Source: an uncultured Lachnospiraceae bacterium (GTDB taxonomy: Bacteria > Bacillota_A > Clostridia > Lachnospirales > Lachnospiraceae). From it: DNA of 8,662 bases. The DNA is taken from NCBI GenBank assembly GCA_902795835.1, contig CADBNA010000193.1:1-8662 (forward strand), written 5' to 3'. This document shows, one piece after another, positions 1 through 5,913 of the stretch (the first letter of the stretch is position 1; each line of letters opens with the position of its first letter). The position numbers and the translations under genes were made by a program. The notes below the pieces were generated by a model, which ran no database searches, was not told the DNA's origin, and saw only the letters and a list, made by a program, of their open reading frames with translations.

Positions 1-285
1 AGCCAGCCATTTTCCGTAACCGCCCTCCAGATGCCATGCCTGCCATCCTTTTTCATCCAGTTCATCGGCAATTTCCCTGCTGAGTACGCCGAAAGCGCAG
101 TAGAAAACGAGGCGTTTGTCAGTCGGAAGAGAGAAATCTCCTGACAGCAGGCAGTCCCTGCTCAGACTGACCGAACCGGGAATTGTGCCGGTGTCGGCTG
201 CCTCTTCATCCCGAATGTCAATCATAAGATAGGTATCAGCAGGCCAGTCCTGCAGTTCAGACGGTGTAACGCTGTGAAGGCTCAT
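1..285 (-). CDS. Rhodanese-like domain protein, 3' part outside window
   Basis: The minus strand reads 95 codons from an ATG at 283-285 to the left edge without a stop, so the C-terminus is missing. The visible part is the core of a single rhodanese domain. It has an IDIRD strand-turn (residues 22-26), then GTIPGSVSL (33-41), then the active-site loop CAFGVLS (63-69) with Cys63 as the expected persulfide-carrying residue, then a helix and a LEGGYGKW stretch. Rhodaneses move sulfane sulfur onto thiols or cyanide; the physiological acceptor here cannot be read from sequence. A GGAGGA ribosome site lies 9 nt before the ATG. The gene is divergent from trxB, which suggests a thiol-redox setting. 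It may be a stand-alone ~100-residue rhodanese or the N-terminal domain of a larger protein; the cut prevents a choice. Confidence 0.85.
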   Translation of the reverse strand, partial: MSLHSVTPSELQDWPADTYLMIDIRDEEAADTGTIPGSVSLSRDCLLSGDFSLPTDKRLVFYCAFGVLSREIADELDEKGWQAWHLEGGYGKWLA

Positions 286-317
286 ACGCGCGGTTCCTCC
301 CGAAAAGATGTAGTGCC

Positions 318-347
318 AGTATAGTACCTGTTGGAAAAAGAAGTCAA
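318..347 (-). promoter_or_regulatory. Promoter of the rhodanese gene
   Basis: On the minus strand TTGACT (342-347) is followed after 18 nt by TATACT (318-323). Transcription would start near 311, leaving a short leader with the GGAGGA site. The -35 hexamer lies inside the left arm of the 340-403 palindrome, so the repeat appears to supply part of the promoter. Called from hexamer match only. Confidence 0.55.
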
Positions 348-403
348 TAGGGACGGTACCTGTTAACTTCCAGGAGCCAAAAAGAACCGTCCCTATTGAC
401 TTC
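340..403. repeat. REP/MITE-like palindrome, 18-bp perfect arms
   Basis: GAAGTCAATAGGGACGGT at 340-357 is exactly complementary to 386-403, with a 28-nt centre. The centre has a small CCTG/CAGG stem (359-362/371-374). The arm contains the AGGGACGGT/ACCGTCCCT motif followed by TTGAC(T). From memory this resembles dispersed palindromes associated with REP-associated (IS200-like, Y1) transposases in several bacterial phyla. No transposase is present here. A 9-bp direct repeat GTACCTGTT (324-332 and 356-364) accompanies it. It could alternatively be a bidirectional terminator or an operator, but no T-run follows either arm and it sits between two divergent gene starts. Confidence 0.7.
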
Positions 404-424
404 CTTCAATAATTAGGGCAGAAT
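396..424 (+). promoter_or_regulatory. Weak candidate promoter of trxB
   Basis: TTGACT (396-401), inside the right arm of the palindrome, is followed after 17 nt by CAGAAT (419-424), a 4 of 6 match to TATAAT. The AT-rich stretch TATATT at 425-430 lies close by but at a poor distance. This is the only plausible pair I found before trxB. Confidence 0.3.
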
Positions 425-464
425 TATATTGCGCAAAACAAATAGATTTTGTGGAGTTTGCGAA

Positions 465-471
465 AAGGAGG
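465..471 (+). promoter_or_regulatory. Ribosome binding site fixing the trxB start
   Basis: AAGGAGG ends 8 nt before the ATG at 480. This strong site selects the ATG over an in-frame TTG at 429, which has no such site. Confidence 0.85.
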
Positions 472-479
472 AATTCCAT

Positions 480-1379
480 ATGACAGACCTTGTAATCATC
501 GGTGCCGGTACGGCCGGCCTTACAGCTGCGATTTATGCGCTGCGTGCGGGAAAAAGTGTTCTTCTACTGGAGGCAAAGGCTTACGGCGGACAGATTGTCA
601 ATACGCCTGATATCGAAAATTATCCAGGCATTGCCCATGTATCGGGGTTTGATTTTGCCACCGGACTTTATGAGCAGGCGACGGCGCTTGGCGCAAAACT
701 CCGCTATGAAAAGGCGCTTTCAATAGAGGATCAGGGGGATATTAAAATTGTGCGCACCAGGAAACGGGAGTTTCCCTGTAAGGCTGTCATTCTGGCTACC
801 GGCGCAAAGAACCGGCCTCTGGGACTGGACCGGGAAGAGGAACTGACCGGAAAGGGCGTGTCTTATTGTGCGACATGTGACGGTTCGTTCTTCAGAGGGA
901 AAACGGTTGCCGTAAACGGAGGCGGCAATACGGCTCTGGAGGATGCCGCTTATCTGGCTGATATCTGTGAAAAGGTATATCTGATTCATCGGAGGGATGC
1001 ATTCCGGGGAGACGCCCGGGATGTGGAGAAGCTGCGTCAGAAGACGAATGTCGAGTTTGTACTGAATGCCACCGTGACCGCGCTTCTGGGGGATGACAGT
1101 CTGAGCGGCCTGGAAGTCACTGACAAACTGACCGGAGAAAAGAAAGAACTGAAGGTGGACGGACTGTTCATAGCGATCGGCCAGATGCCGGACAACCAGG
1201 CTTTCCGGGAACTTGCCGTGCTGGATTCTGCCGGCTATATCGTGGCAGGAGAAGACTGCCGGACAAAGACGCCGGGGATTTTTACCGCGGGAGACTGCCG
1301 GACGAAGAATGTGCGCCAGCTTACCACGGCAGCCGCCGACGGCGCCGTGGCCGCACTGGCTGCCTGTGCCGATATGTGA
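480..1379 (+). CDS. trxB: Thioredoxin reductase (NADPH, FAD flavoprotein)
   Basis: The 299-residue product has the complete low-molecular-weight thioredoxin reductase layout. It starts with the FAD Rossmann motif GAGTAG (8-13) and a second FAD-contact region around NTPDIENYPG (41-50). The ATG motif follows (107-109). The redox disulfide is CATC (130-133), followed by D134. The NADPH fold has GGGNTA (147-152) and HRRDAFR (170-176), whose arginines favour NADPH. The C-terminal FAD segment is GIFTAGDCRTKNVRQ (266-280), then LTTAAADGAVAA. The enzyme passes electrons from NADPH through FAD and the Cys pair to thioredoxin in the cytoplasm. Its length is slightly below the usual 305-320. The start is set by AAGGAGG at 465-471. 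It is monocistronic here, converging with trmO. Related ferredoxin-dependent or NrdH-redoxin reductases share this fold, so the electron donor and partner are assigned by family. Confidence 0.93.
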   Translation: MTDLVIIGAGTAGLTAAIYALRAGKSVLLLEAKAYGGQIVNTPDIENYPGIAHVSGFDFATGLYEQATALGAKLRYEKALSIEDQGDIKIVRTRKREFPCKAVILATGAKNRPLGLDREEELTGKGVSYCATCDGSFFRGKTVAVNGGGNTALEDAAYLADICEKVYLIHRRDAFRGDARDVEKLRQKTNVEFVLNATVTALLGDDSLSGLEVTDKLTGEKKELKVDGLFIAIGQMPDNQAFRELAVLDSAGYIVAGEDCRTKTPGIFTAGDCRTKNVRQLTTAAADGAVAALAACADM

Positions 1380-1396
1380 AGACGGAAATTCTGTGG

Positions 1397-1467
1397 TGCA
1401 TTCCGGCTACAGCCTTGCGGCTGGGATAACTGTATGGACATTACCGGATACCTGGGAATGGATGTTC
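1397..1467 (-). pseudogene. Diverged tandem duplicate of the trmO 3' end
   Basis: Positions 1397-1467 align without gaps to 1468-1538, the end of trmO plus 10 bp beyond its stop. By hand count about 51 of 71 positions match, and the first 16 (TGCATTCCGGCTACAG) are identical. Read on the minus strand from 1466, the remnant gives NIHSQVSGNVHTVIPAARL and a stop at 1407-1409. The true TrmO end is DIRFRVSGDILTVVSAVRL followed by stop. The copies are offset by 71 bp, so the remnant is out of frame with trmO and lies after its stop. It has no start codon or ribosome site and should not be translated. Confidence 0.75.
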
Positions 1468-1477
1468 TGCATTCCGG

Positions 1478-2161
1478 CTACAGGCGGACGGCGGAGACAA
1501 CTGTCAGTATGTCTCCGGATACGCGGAAACGGATGTCATATCCTGCAAATGAGAAGCCGTAAATCCGGTCCGGGTCATCATGATACGAAGGGCGGGGGTC
1601 CTGTGACAATGTGTCCAGGAGCCCTGCTCTTCTTTCTTCCGGAATCCCTGAGAGAATACTTTCCGGACAGATGACTTCCAGCCGGTGAAATGCACGAACG
1701 TCCGTAAATCCGCCTGCCGCTTCCGGATGCGCGTCACAGTAGGGGATATACGGCTTGATGTCATAGACCGGTGTGCCGTCCATAAGATCGGCGCCCTCTA
1801 TGTGAAGGACCGGCCCGGTTCCGCTGCGCATTTCTATTCGAAGCAGACGCACGCAGGACAGGCCGACCGGGTTCGGGCGGAACGGAGAGCGGCTGGCAAA
1901 TACCCCCACGCGCTCATTGCCGCCCAGCCGGGGCGGCCGGACCGTAGCGTGCCAGCCGCGGCCTGTATTGGCGGAAAACTGCCAGATCAGCCACAGGTGG
2001 GAAAACGCCTCCAGTCCCCGCACGGCATCCGGCAGCGCATAGCGCGGTTCGAAGATAATTTCTGCCTGTGTCCGGGCAAGACCGCTCTGGCGGGGAATGC
2101 CGAATTTCGACTGAAAATCGGAGTGAACGCGGGCAATTATTTCAAGGGTAGTGTCAGACAT
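1478..2161 (-). CDS. trmO: tRNA (N6-threonylcarbamoyladenosine37-N6)-methyltransferase TrmO
   Basis: The 227-residue protein matches the TrmO/YaeB (UPF0066) family, which uses S-adenosylmethionine to methylate the t6A at position 37 of certain tRNAs and so tunes decoding. Visible family signatures are FSHLWLIWQF (53-62), the block RPPRLGGNERVGVFASRSPFRPNPVGLS (75-102), the DLMDGTPVYDIKPYIPY motif (125-141) and the C-terminal QDPRPSYH (187-194) leading to YGFSFAGYDIRFRV (201-214). Both the N-terminal SAM-binding barrel and the C-terminal domain are present, and the length is close to the ~235 of the E. coli protein. The start ATG (2159-2161) is chosen because AAAGGA precedes it by 8 nt. A longer frame reaching to 2371 has no such site and runs through the promoter region. 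It is divergent from lon and convergent with trxB. Confidence 0.92.
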   Translation of the reverse strand: MSDTTLEIIARVHSDFQSKFGIPRQSGLARTQAEIIFEPRYALPDAVRGLEAFSHLWLIWQFSANTGRGWHATVRPPRLGGNERVGVFASRSPFRPNPVGLSCVRLLRIEMRSGTGPVLHIEGADLMDGTPVYDIKPYIPYCDAHPEAAGGFTDVRAFHRLEVICPESILSGIPEERRAGLLDTLSQDPRPSYHDDPDRIYGFSFAGYDIRFRVSGDILTVVSAVRL

Positions 2162-2169
2162 AGAGAGAG

Positions 2170-2175
2170 TCCTTT
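2170..2175 (-). promoter_or_regulatory. Ribosome binding site fixing the trmO start
   Basis: On the minus strand AAAGGA stands 8 nt before the ATG at 2159-2161. Family alignment also begins just after this ATG (LEIIARVHSDF), supporting it over upstream in-frame starts. Confidence 0.7.
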
Positions 2176-2218
2176 CGGCAGCCAGGGGGGAGGACGCCTG
2201 CATCAATGATTCCCCATC

Positions 2219-2263
2219 ATTATACACGGGAGGAAATAAAAAATCATCCTTTCTCTCCCGTGT
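2219..2263 (-). promoter_or_regulatory. Candidate trmO promoter with inverted repeat
   Basis: A perfect TATAAT lies on the minus strand at 2219-2224; the best -35 (ATGATT, 2242-2247, 17-nt spacer) is poor. A 9-bp perfect inverted repeat, ACACGGGAG (2224-2232) with CTCCCGTGT (2255-2263), brackets the -35 and touches the -10. That would suit an operator, or an activator site compensating for the weak -35. The regulator is unknown. Confidence 0.45.
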
Positions 2264-2312
2264 TCTGGCAGTCTGCAGAGAAGACCGGAAACTGCAGTCT
2301 GCGGGGCATTGA

Positions 2313-2331
2313 GGTACCCCATGGGGGTACC
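2313..2331. promoter_or_regulatory. Palindrome resembling a CsoR/CstR-family operator
   Basis: GGTACCCC (2313-2320), ATG, GGGGTACC (2324-2331) form an 8-bp perfect inverted repeat ending 2 bp before the -35 of the lon promoter. The inner 15-mer TACCCCATGGGGGTA (2315-2329) has the C-run/G-run pseudo-palindrome and spacing that I recall for copper-sensing CsoR and persulfide-sensing CstR sites in Firmicutes (TACCC-N3-GGGGGTA type). No such regulator gene is in the window. An unrelated repressor site or a simple hairpin is possible. Confidence 0.4.
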
Positions 2332-2333
2332 CC

Positions 2334-2361
2334 TTGACAATATGAAAATATGTGATACAAT
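2334..2361 (+). promoter_or_regulatory. Promoter of lon
   Basis: A perfect TTGACA (2334-2339) and TACAAT (2356-2361) are separated by 16 nt, with an extended -10 TG at 2353-2354. Transcription should start near 2368, just before the CIRCE element. This is a housekeeping sigma-A type promoter. Confidence 0.8.
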
Positions 2362-2371
2362 AGAATCGCAA

Positions 2372-2398
2372 TCAGCACTCAAATACAACGAGTGCTAA
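2372..2398 (+). promoter_or_regulatory. CIRCE element (HrcA operator)
   Basis: TCAGCACTC, a 9-nt spacer (AAATACAAC) and GAGTGCTAA match the CIRCE consensus TTAGCACTC-N9-GAGTGCTAA at 17 of 18 arm positions. It begins about 4 nt after the predicted lon start site, the usual placement for HrcA repression. HrcA releases the site when GroEL is occupied by unfolded protein, so lon should be induced by heat or misfolding stress. Confidence 0.92.
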
Positions 2399-2410
2399 CA
2401 AATGAAAGAA

Positions 2411-2416
2411 AGGAGG
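2411..2416 (+). promoter_or_regulatory. Ribosome binding site fixing the lon start
   Basis: AGGAGG ends 8 nt before the ATG at 2425. It rules out the in-frame GTG at 2392, which lies inside the CIRCE right arm. Confidence 0.85.
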
Positions 2417-2424
2417 CACATGCC

Positions 2425-4788
2425 ATGAAAACATATATGATTATACCTGTTTTCGATGCGGTAATCCTGCCGGACGTGGATTACCAGATCGGCACAGATG
2501 ATTTTACAGAGCAGGAAAAGAGCCGGATCAAAATTGACGGCAATCAGGCGATTCTCATGCCTCTGAAGGAAGCAACAGAGAGAAAAGATATCAAAGCGGA
2601 AAGCTTCTTCGGAAAAGGTGTCCTTGCGGACATTCTGGAAATCAGAAATACCCGGTTCGGAACGAGGGTCCATGCGCGCACCCGGCAGAAGGTGCAGATC
2701 CAGGACATCACCGTCACGGAAGACATGCTGGAAGGCTCTTATATCACACTGGAGGAAGTGCCGGATATAACAGAAAAAGGAGAGCACGAGCTTCTGGAAA
2801 GCCTGAAGAAGTACACTTCGGAGATCGCGTCCCATATGCAGGGAGGCGAGCTGGCCATCCAGTATATCCAGGGCGTCAGTTCCATCAATGAATACGGCGC
2901 CATGTTCTGCCAGTTTTTTGAGATGAGCCCGCAGGAAAAATATGCCCTGCTGAGCACAGATTCCCTCAGAGAGCGCGGCCTGCTTATCCAGGATGCGCTG
3001 CTCCGTCTGAAGGGGACGGTAGACCTGCAGATTGACCTGAATAAGCGGTACAACGATACAGAGGGAAATGTATACAAGAAGGCCGCCCTGCAGAAACAGC
3101 TGGGACTTCTGCAGCAGGAACTGGATGATATGGATCCGGAAGCTGCGTCAGAGGAGAATGAGTACAGGAAAAAAATAGAGGAATCCGGCATGCCGGAAGA
3201 GGCCCGGAAGGAAGTGGACCGGATCCTTCAGCGCTATATGATGGCGCAGCCGAATGATCCCGAGAGAAGCACGCTGGAAAATTATCTGGACTTTGTGACG
3301 GATCTGAAGTGGAAGATCGAGGAAACACCGGAGATCGACCTGAAGAAGGCGCGGAAGATTCTGGACCGGGATCATTACGGCCTGGATAAGGTCAAAGAGA
3401 GGATCCTCCAGCAGATTGCCGTGATGAAACTGAAAAACCAGGAGGCCGGCTCGATTCTGCTGTTTGTCGGTGCCCCGGGAACGGGAAAAACCAGCATGGG
3501 CAAAAGCATTGCCGACGCGCTCGGCAGAAAATATGTCCGGATCAGTCTGGGCGGCGTGCGGGATGAGGCTGAGATCAGAGGCCACCGGCGCACATATATA
3601 GGCGCAATGGCCGGCCGGATCATGGAAGGCATCCGCCGTGCCGGATCAATGAATCCGGTTGTCGTCCTGGATGAAGTGGATAAGCTGACACAGGGATTTC
3701 AGGGCGATCCGGCCAGCGCGCTTCTGGAAGTGCTGGATCCCGAACAGAACAACACATTTACAGACCACTATATGAATGTGCCGTACGACCTGTCCAATGT
3801 CTTCTTTATCTGCACGGCAAACAGCACCGACACGATTCCGGGACCGCTGCTTGACCGAATGGAATCGATCCAGCTCCCCGGCTACACACCGATTGAGAAG
3901 CTGCAGATCGCAAAGCGCCATCTGCTCAGGCGCTCTATGGAAGACGCCGGCATTACCAGAGACGATCTGTCCGTCTCTGACGGCGCCTTCCGCCGGATCA
4001 TTTCGGAATACACAATGGAGGCAGGCGTCAGAGGCCTGAAAAAACAGCTGGATATTCTGGCCAGGCATGTCGCGGCCGACATTGTAGAAAATGGAAGAAG
4101 GAAAATTTCTGTAAAGGAAAGGGATATCCAGAAATACCTGGGGAACAATGCGATCACACATGACCGCATTTTGAAGGACATGCCGGCCGGAGTTGCCACC
4201 GGACTTGCCTGGACGCAGGTGGGCGGAGAAATCCTGTTTATAGAAACGTCCGTAATGCATGGTGACGGAAAAATCCTGATTACCGGACAGCTGGGGGATG
4301 TGATGAAGGAGTCTGCGCAGATTGCGCTGAGTCTGGTGAAGGAGCAGTTTATCTCCGACAAGCTGGACTTCAGAGACAAGGATATTCACATTCATGTTCC
4401 GGCAGGCGCCACACCAAAGGATGGACCGTCTGCGGGCGTAACACTTTTCACTGCACTTGTGTCACTGGTAACCGGTCATCCGGTAAAAGCGGATCTCGCC
4501 ATGACCGGAGAAATATCCCTGCGGGGACAGGTCCTGCCGATTGGCGGTCTGCCGGAGAAACTGATGGCTGCACAGCGCGCAGGGGTGAAAAAGGTTCTCA
4601 TTCCGAAAGACAATGTAAAGAATCTGGAGGATGTGGCCGAAGAAGTGCGTAAGAGCATGGAAATTGTACCGGTAGAAACCGTAAGGGAAGTGATCCGTCA
4701 TGCCCTTGGCATCAGTCTGCCCAAAAAACATCCGGTACTGTTTAACAGCGGGACAGCCCGCACATATGTGAACCCGTCAGGTACCTGA
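2425..4788 (+). CDS. lon: ATP-dependent protease La (Lon)
   Basis: The 787-residue cytoplasmic protein is a full-length LonA. Residues 1 to ~195 are the substrate-binding N-domain and ~200-310 a helical, partly coiled-coil region. The AAA+ module has Walker A GAPGTGKTS (349-357), Walker B VVVLDEVD (412-419), sensor FICTANS (461-467) and arginine DRME (477-480). The C-terminal serine protease has Ser669 in PKDGPSAG and Lys712 in GGLPEK; their 43-residue spacing equals that of E. coli S679/K722. Lon hexamers unfold and degrade misfolded and regulatory proteins using ATP. Small departures from common LonA are GAPGTGKT where GPPGVGKT is usual, and Pro710 two residues before the catalytic lysine where the family usually has Lys. 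The gene stands alone, behind a strong promoter with a CIRCE site. A 12-bp palindrome TCAGGTACCTGA (4777-4788) covers the last codons and the stop. Confidence 0.97.
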   Translation: MKTYMIIPVFDAVILPDVDYQIGTDDFTEQEKSRIKIDGNQAILMPLKEATERKDIKAESFFGKGVLADILEIRNTRFGTRVHARTRQKVQIQDITVTEDMLEGSYITLEEVPDITEKGEHELLESLKKYTSEIASHMQGGELAIQYIQGVSSINEYGAMFCQFFEMSPQEKYALLSTDSLRERGLLIQDALLRLKGTVDLQIDLNKRYNDTEGNVYKKAALQKQLGLLQQELDDMDPEAASEENEYRKKIEESGMPEEARKEVDRILQRYMMAQPNDPERSTLENYLDFVTDLKWKIEETPEIDLKKARKILDRDHYGLDKVKERILQQIAVMKLKNQEAGSILLFVGAPGTGKTSMGKSIADALGRKYVRISLGGVRDEAEIRGHRRTYIGAMAGRIMEGIRRAGSMNPVVVLDEVDKLTQGFQGDPASALLEVLDPEQNNTFTDHYMNVPYDLSNVFFICTANSTDTIPGPLLDRMESIQLPGYTPIEKLQIAKRHLLRRSMEDAGITRDDLSVSDGAFRRIISEYTMEAGVRGLKKQLDILARHVAADIVENGRRKISVKERDIQKYLGNNAITHDRILKDMPAGVATGLAWTQVGGEILFIETSVMHGDGKILITGQLGDVMKESAQIALSLVKEQFISDKLDFRDKDIHIHVPAGATPKDGPSAGVTLFTALVSLVTGHPVKADLAMTGEISLRGQVLPIGGLPEKLMAAQRAGVKKVLIPKDNVKNLEDVAEEVRKSMEIVPVETVREVIRHALGISLPKKHPVLFNSGTARTYVNPSGT

Positions 4789-4808
4789 GCCGGCAGCAGC
4801 ACAGGCAA

Positions 4809-4838
4809 AGCCATGGCAGCCATGAGGCTGCCGCGGCT
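4809..4838. terminator. Hairpin between convergent lon and lipoprotein genes
   Basis: AGCCATGGCAGCC (4809-4821) pairs with GGCTGCCGCGGCT (4826-4838) across an ATGA loop, with one A-C mismatch and one G-U pair. On the plus strand a short T-run (4850-4854) follows after about 11 nt. On the minus strand only TTT follows. Neither is a classic terminator, but the stem is strong and sits just past both stop codons. It may end lon and lipoprotein transcripts or protect their 3' ends. Confidence 0.5.
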
Positions 4839-4842
4839 GCGC

Positions 4843-5808
4843 TCAGATCTTTTTCACACCGCTCAGAATAGAACCGGTCTGGTCTTCAGAGTAGGAAACG
4901 GCAGTTGCACACAGAATGTAACTGCCTTCTTTCTTATACACCTGTGTTTCGTAAAAAGGAATGCCCTGAACGGAACCCTGAATCCGGGTACAGACAGAAT
5001 TCTCCCCTGCAAAATCAATGGTGCCCTTGGTGATGGAAATATCTTCGGCGCCCTGCGCTTCCAGTGCAGACTGAAGAGGTTCAAGAGATGTATCTACCAG
5101 GGTATCGACGTCTGCAAGCGCACCGTAGACGGCTTTAATATTCTGCACGGTGATGTTGAGGTTCTGATAACCGTCATCACTGGTCGCATACATATCGAAC
5201 CAGGTCTGTCCCCCGCTCAGGGCAGACCGGATTTCTTCGGCGGAGCTTTTGTCCGATACAGCCTGATTCATTTCTTCCAGCTGGGATTTTTCTGCAAATG
5301 ACCATTCTGCCGGCAGACGGAAACGGATGCCGAACCAGGTGTTCCGGTATGTGTAAGCCGTATTCGTTCCGGCATCGAAGGAATCTGTCTCTTCGGCGGA
5401 ACCGTCATCTGGATTACTGCCTTCTGCGGGTGAGGCTGCAGTTTCATCTGCTGAAACAGAAGACGCTCCGGAGAGCGGCGAAGAAGCTGTATCTGCCGAT
5501 GAAGAGACATCACCGTCCGGGGAATCGGATACATGGCTGTCTGAAGGCATATCTGCAGGAGCGGAAGAGTCCGACAGGGAAGAAGATAAACCGGTTTCCG
5601 CATCGGAAGCGGCAGCAACAACGGATCCCATCACAACAGATGCAGCGGTCTCTGATTCAGACGCAACTGAAGCGCCGGAAACCGATGCAGCGGAGACAGA
5701 AGAACTTCCCGATCCGGCGGAAGAAGAAGTCATCCCGGAACAGCCGGCAGATGACAGCACCATGCCGAGAGCAAGCAGGGACGCAGAAAACCGAATTGTC
5801 TTTTTCAT
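4843..5808 (-). CDS. Ser/Ala-rich secreted lipoprotein, function unknown
   Basis: The 321-residue product starts with a lipoprotein signal peptide: MKKTIR, a hydrophobic stretch (~8-18) and LSSAGC, with Cys23 as the lipidation site. It should therefore be anchored outside the cytoplasmic membrane. Residues 24-~150 form a low-complexity linker of Ser, Ala, Asp, Glu, Gly and Pro with no Lys or Arg, probably extended and spanning the wall. From ~151 a folded domain begins (YTYRNTWFGIRFRLPAEWSF) with alternating strands, GYQNLNITVQNI, and a late FYETQVYKKEGSYILCATAVSY stretch. The pattern recalls PsbP/DUF1795-like domains with an opening beta hairpin followed by a WSF motif, but I cannot assign a family. 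AAAGGA precedes the ATG by a rather long 13 nt. It has its own strong promoter, divergent from that of the transporter. Confidence 0.85.
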   Translation of the reverse strand: MKKTIRFSASLLALGMVLSSAGCSGMTSSSAGSGSSSVSAASVSGASVASESETAASVVMGSVVAAASDAETGLSSSLSDSSAPADMPSDSHVSDSPDGDVSSSADTASSPLSGASSVSADETAASPAEGSNPDDGSAEETDSFDAGTNTAYTYRNTWFGIRFRLPAEWSFAEKSQLEEMNQAVSDKSSAEEIRSALSGGQTWFDMYATSDDGYQNLNITVQNIKAVYGALADVDTLVDTSLEPLQSALEAQGAEDISITKGTIDFAGENSVCTRIQGSVQGIPFYETQVYKKEGSYILCATAVSYSEDQTGSILSGVKKI

Positions 5809-5841
5809 AACGAAACACTGGTCCTTTCAGAAATTACCCAT

Positions 5842-5870
5842 ATTCTATGCTACAGGAAGAGCATTGTCAA
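5842..5870 (-). promoter_or_regulatory. Promoter of the lipoprotein gene
   Basis: On the minus strand a perfect TTGACA (5865-5870) and TAGAAT (5842-5847) are 17 nt apart. The leader to the ATG is about 25 nt. This is a near-consensus sigma-A promoter. Confidence 0.8.
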
Positions 5871-5878
5871 ATTTTGAG

Positions 5879-5907
5879 TTGACTTCTATGGCGGGATTCT
5901 ATAGAAT
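5879..5907 (+). promoter_or_regulatory. Promoter of the riboswitch-transporter transcript
   Basis: TTGACT (5879-5884) and TAGAAT (5902-5907) are 17 nt apart. Transcription would start near 5914, just where the riboswitch basal stem begins. Its -35 lies 8 bp from the -35 of the divergent lipoprotein promoter. Confidence 0.75.
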
Positions 5908-5913
5908 GAACGG

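Noticed and set aside
429..479. TTG-initiated 17-residue N-terminal extension of TrxB containing a CGVC (thioredoxin-like) motif
   Set aside because: The ATG at 480 has a strong AAGGAGG 8 nt upstream, family alignment begins there, and the extension reads through the ribosome site.
1410..1423. Small CAGCC/GGCTG hairpin after trxB as its terminator
   Set aside because: Only five base pairs and no T-run; it also coincides with the decayed trmO duplicate.
1685..2209. 174-codon open frame on the plus strand
   Set aside because: Antisense of trmO, which has clear family motifs on the other strand.
2268..2302. Direct repeat GCAGTCTGC (2268-2276 and 2294-2302) in the trmO-lon spacer
   Set aside because: Only 9 bp, two copies, no relation to either promoter hexamer that I can see; likely chance.
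2162..2371. 70-residue N-terminal extension of TrmO
   Set aside because: It runs through the trmO promoter region and the opposing lon promoter, has no ribosome site, and TrmO homology starts at the MSD Met.
2392..2424. GTG start giving an 11-residue extension of Lon
   Set aside because: The GTG is inside the CIRCE right arm and the extension overlaps the AGGAGG site used by the ATG at 2425.
3646..4395. 249-codon open frame on the minus strand
   Set aside because: Antisense shadow of the lon AAA+ and protease coding region, with no recognisable domain.
5298..5810. 170-codon Lys/Arg-rich open frame on the plus strand
   Set aside because: It is the antisense of the Ser-rich lipoprotein gene, whose TCT/TCC-type codons read as Arg/Gly codons in reverse; no ribosome site or family.
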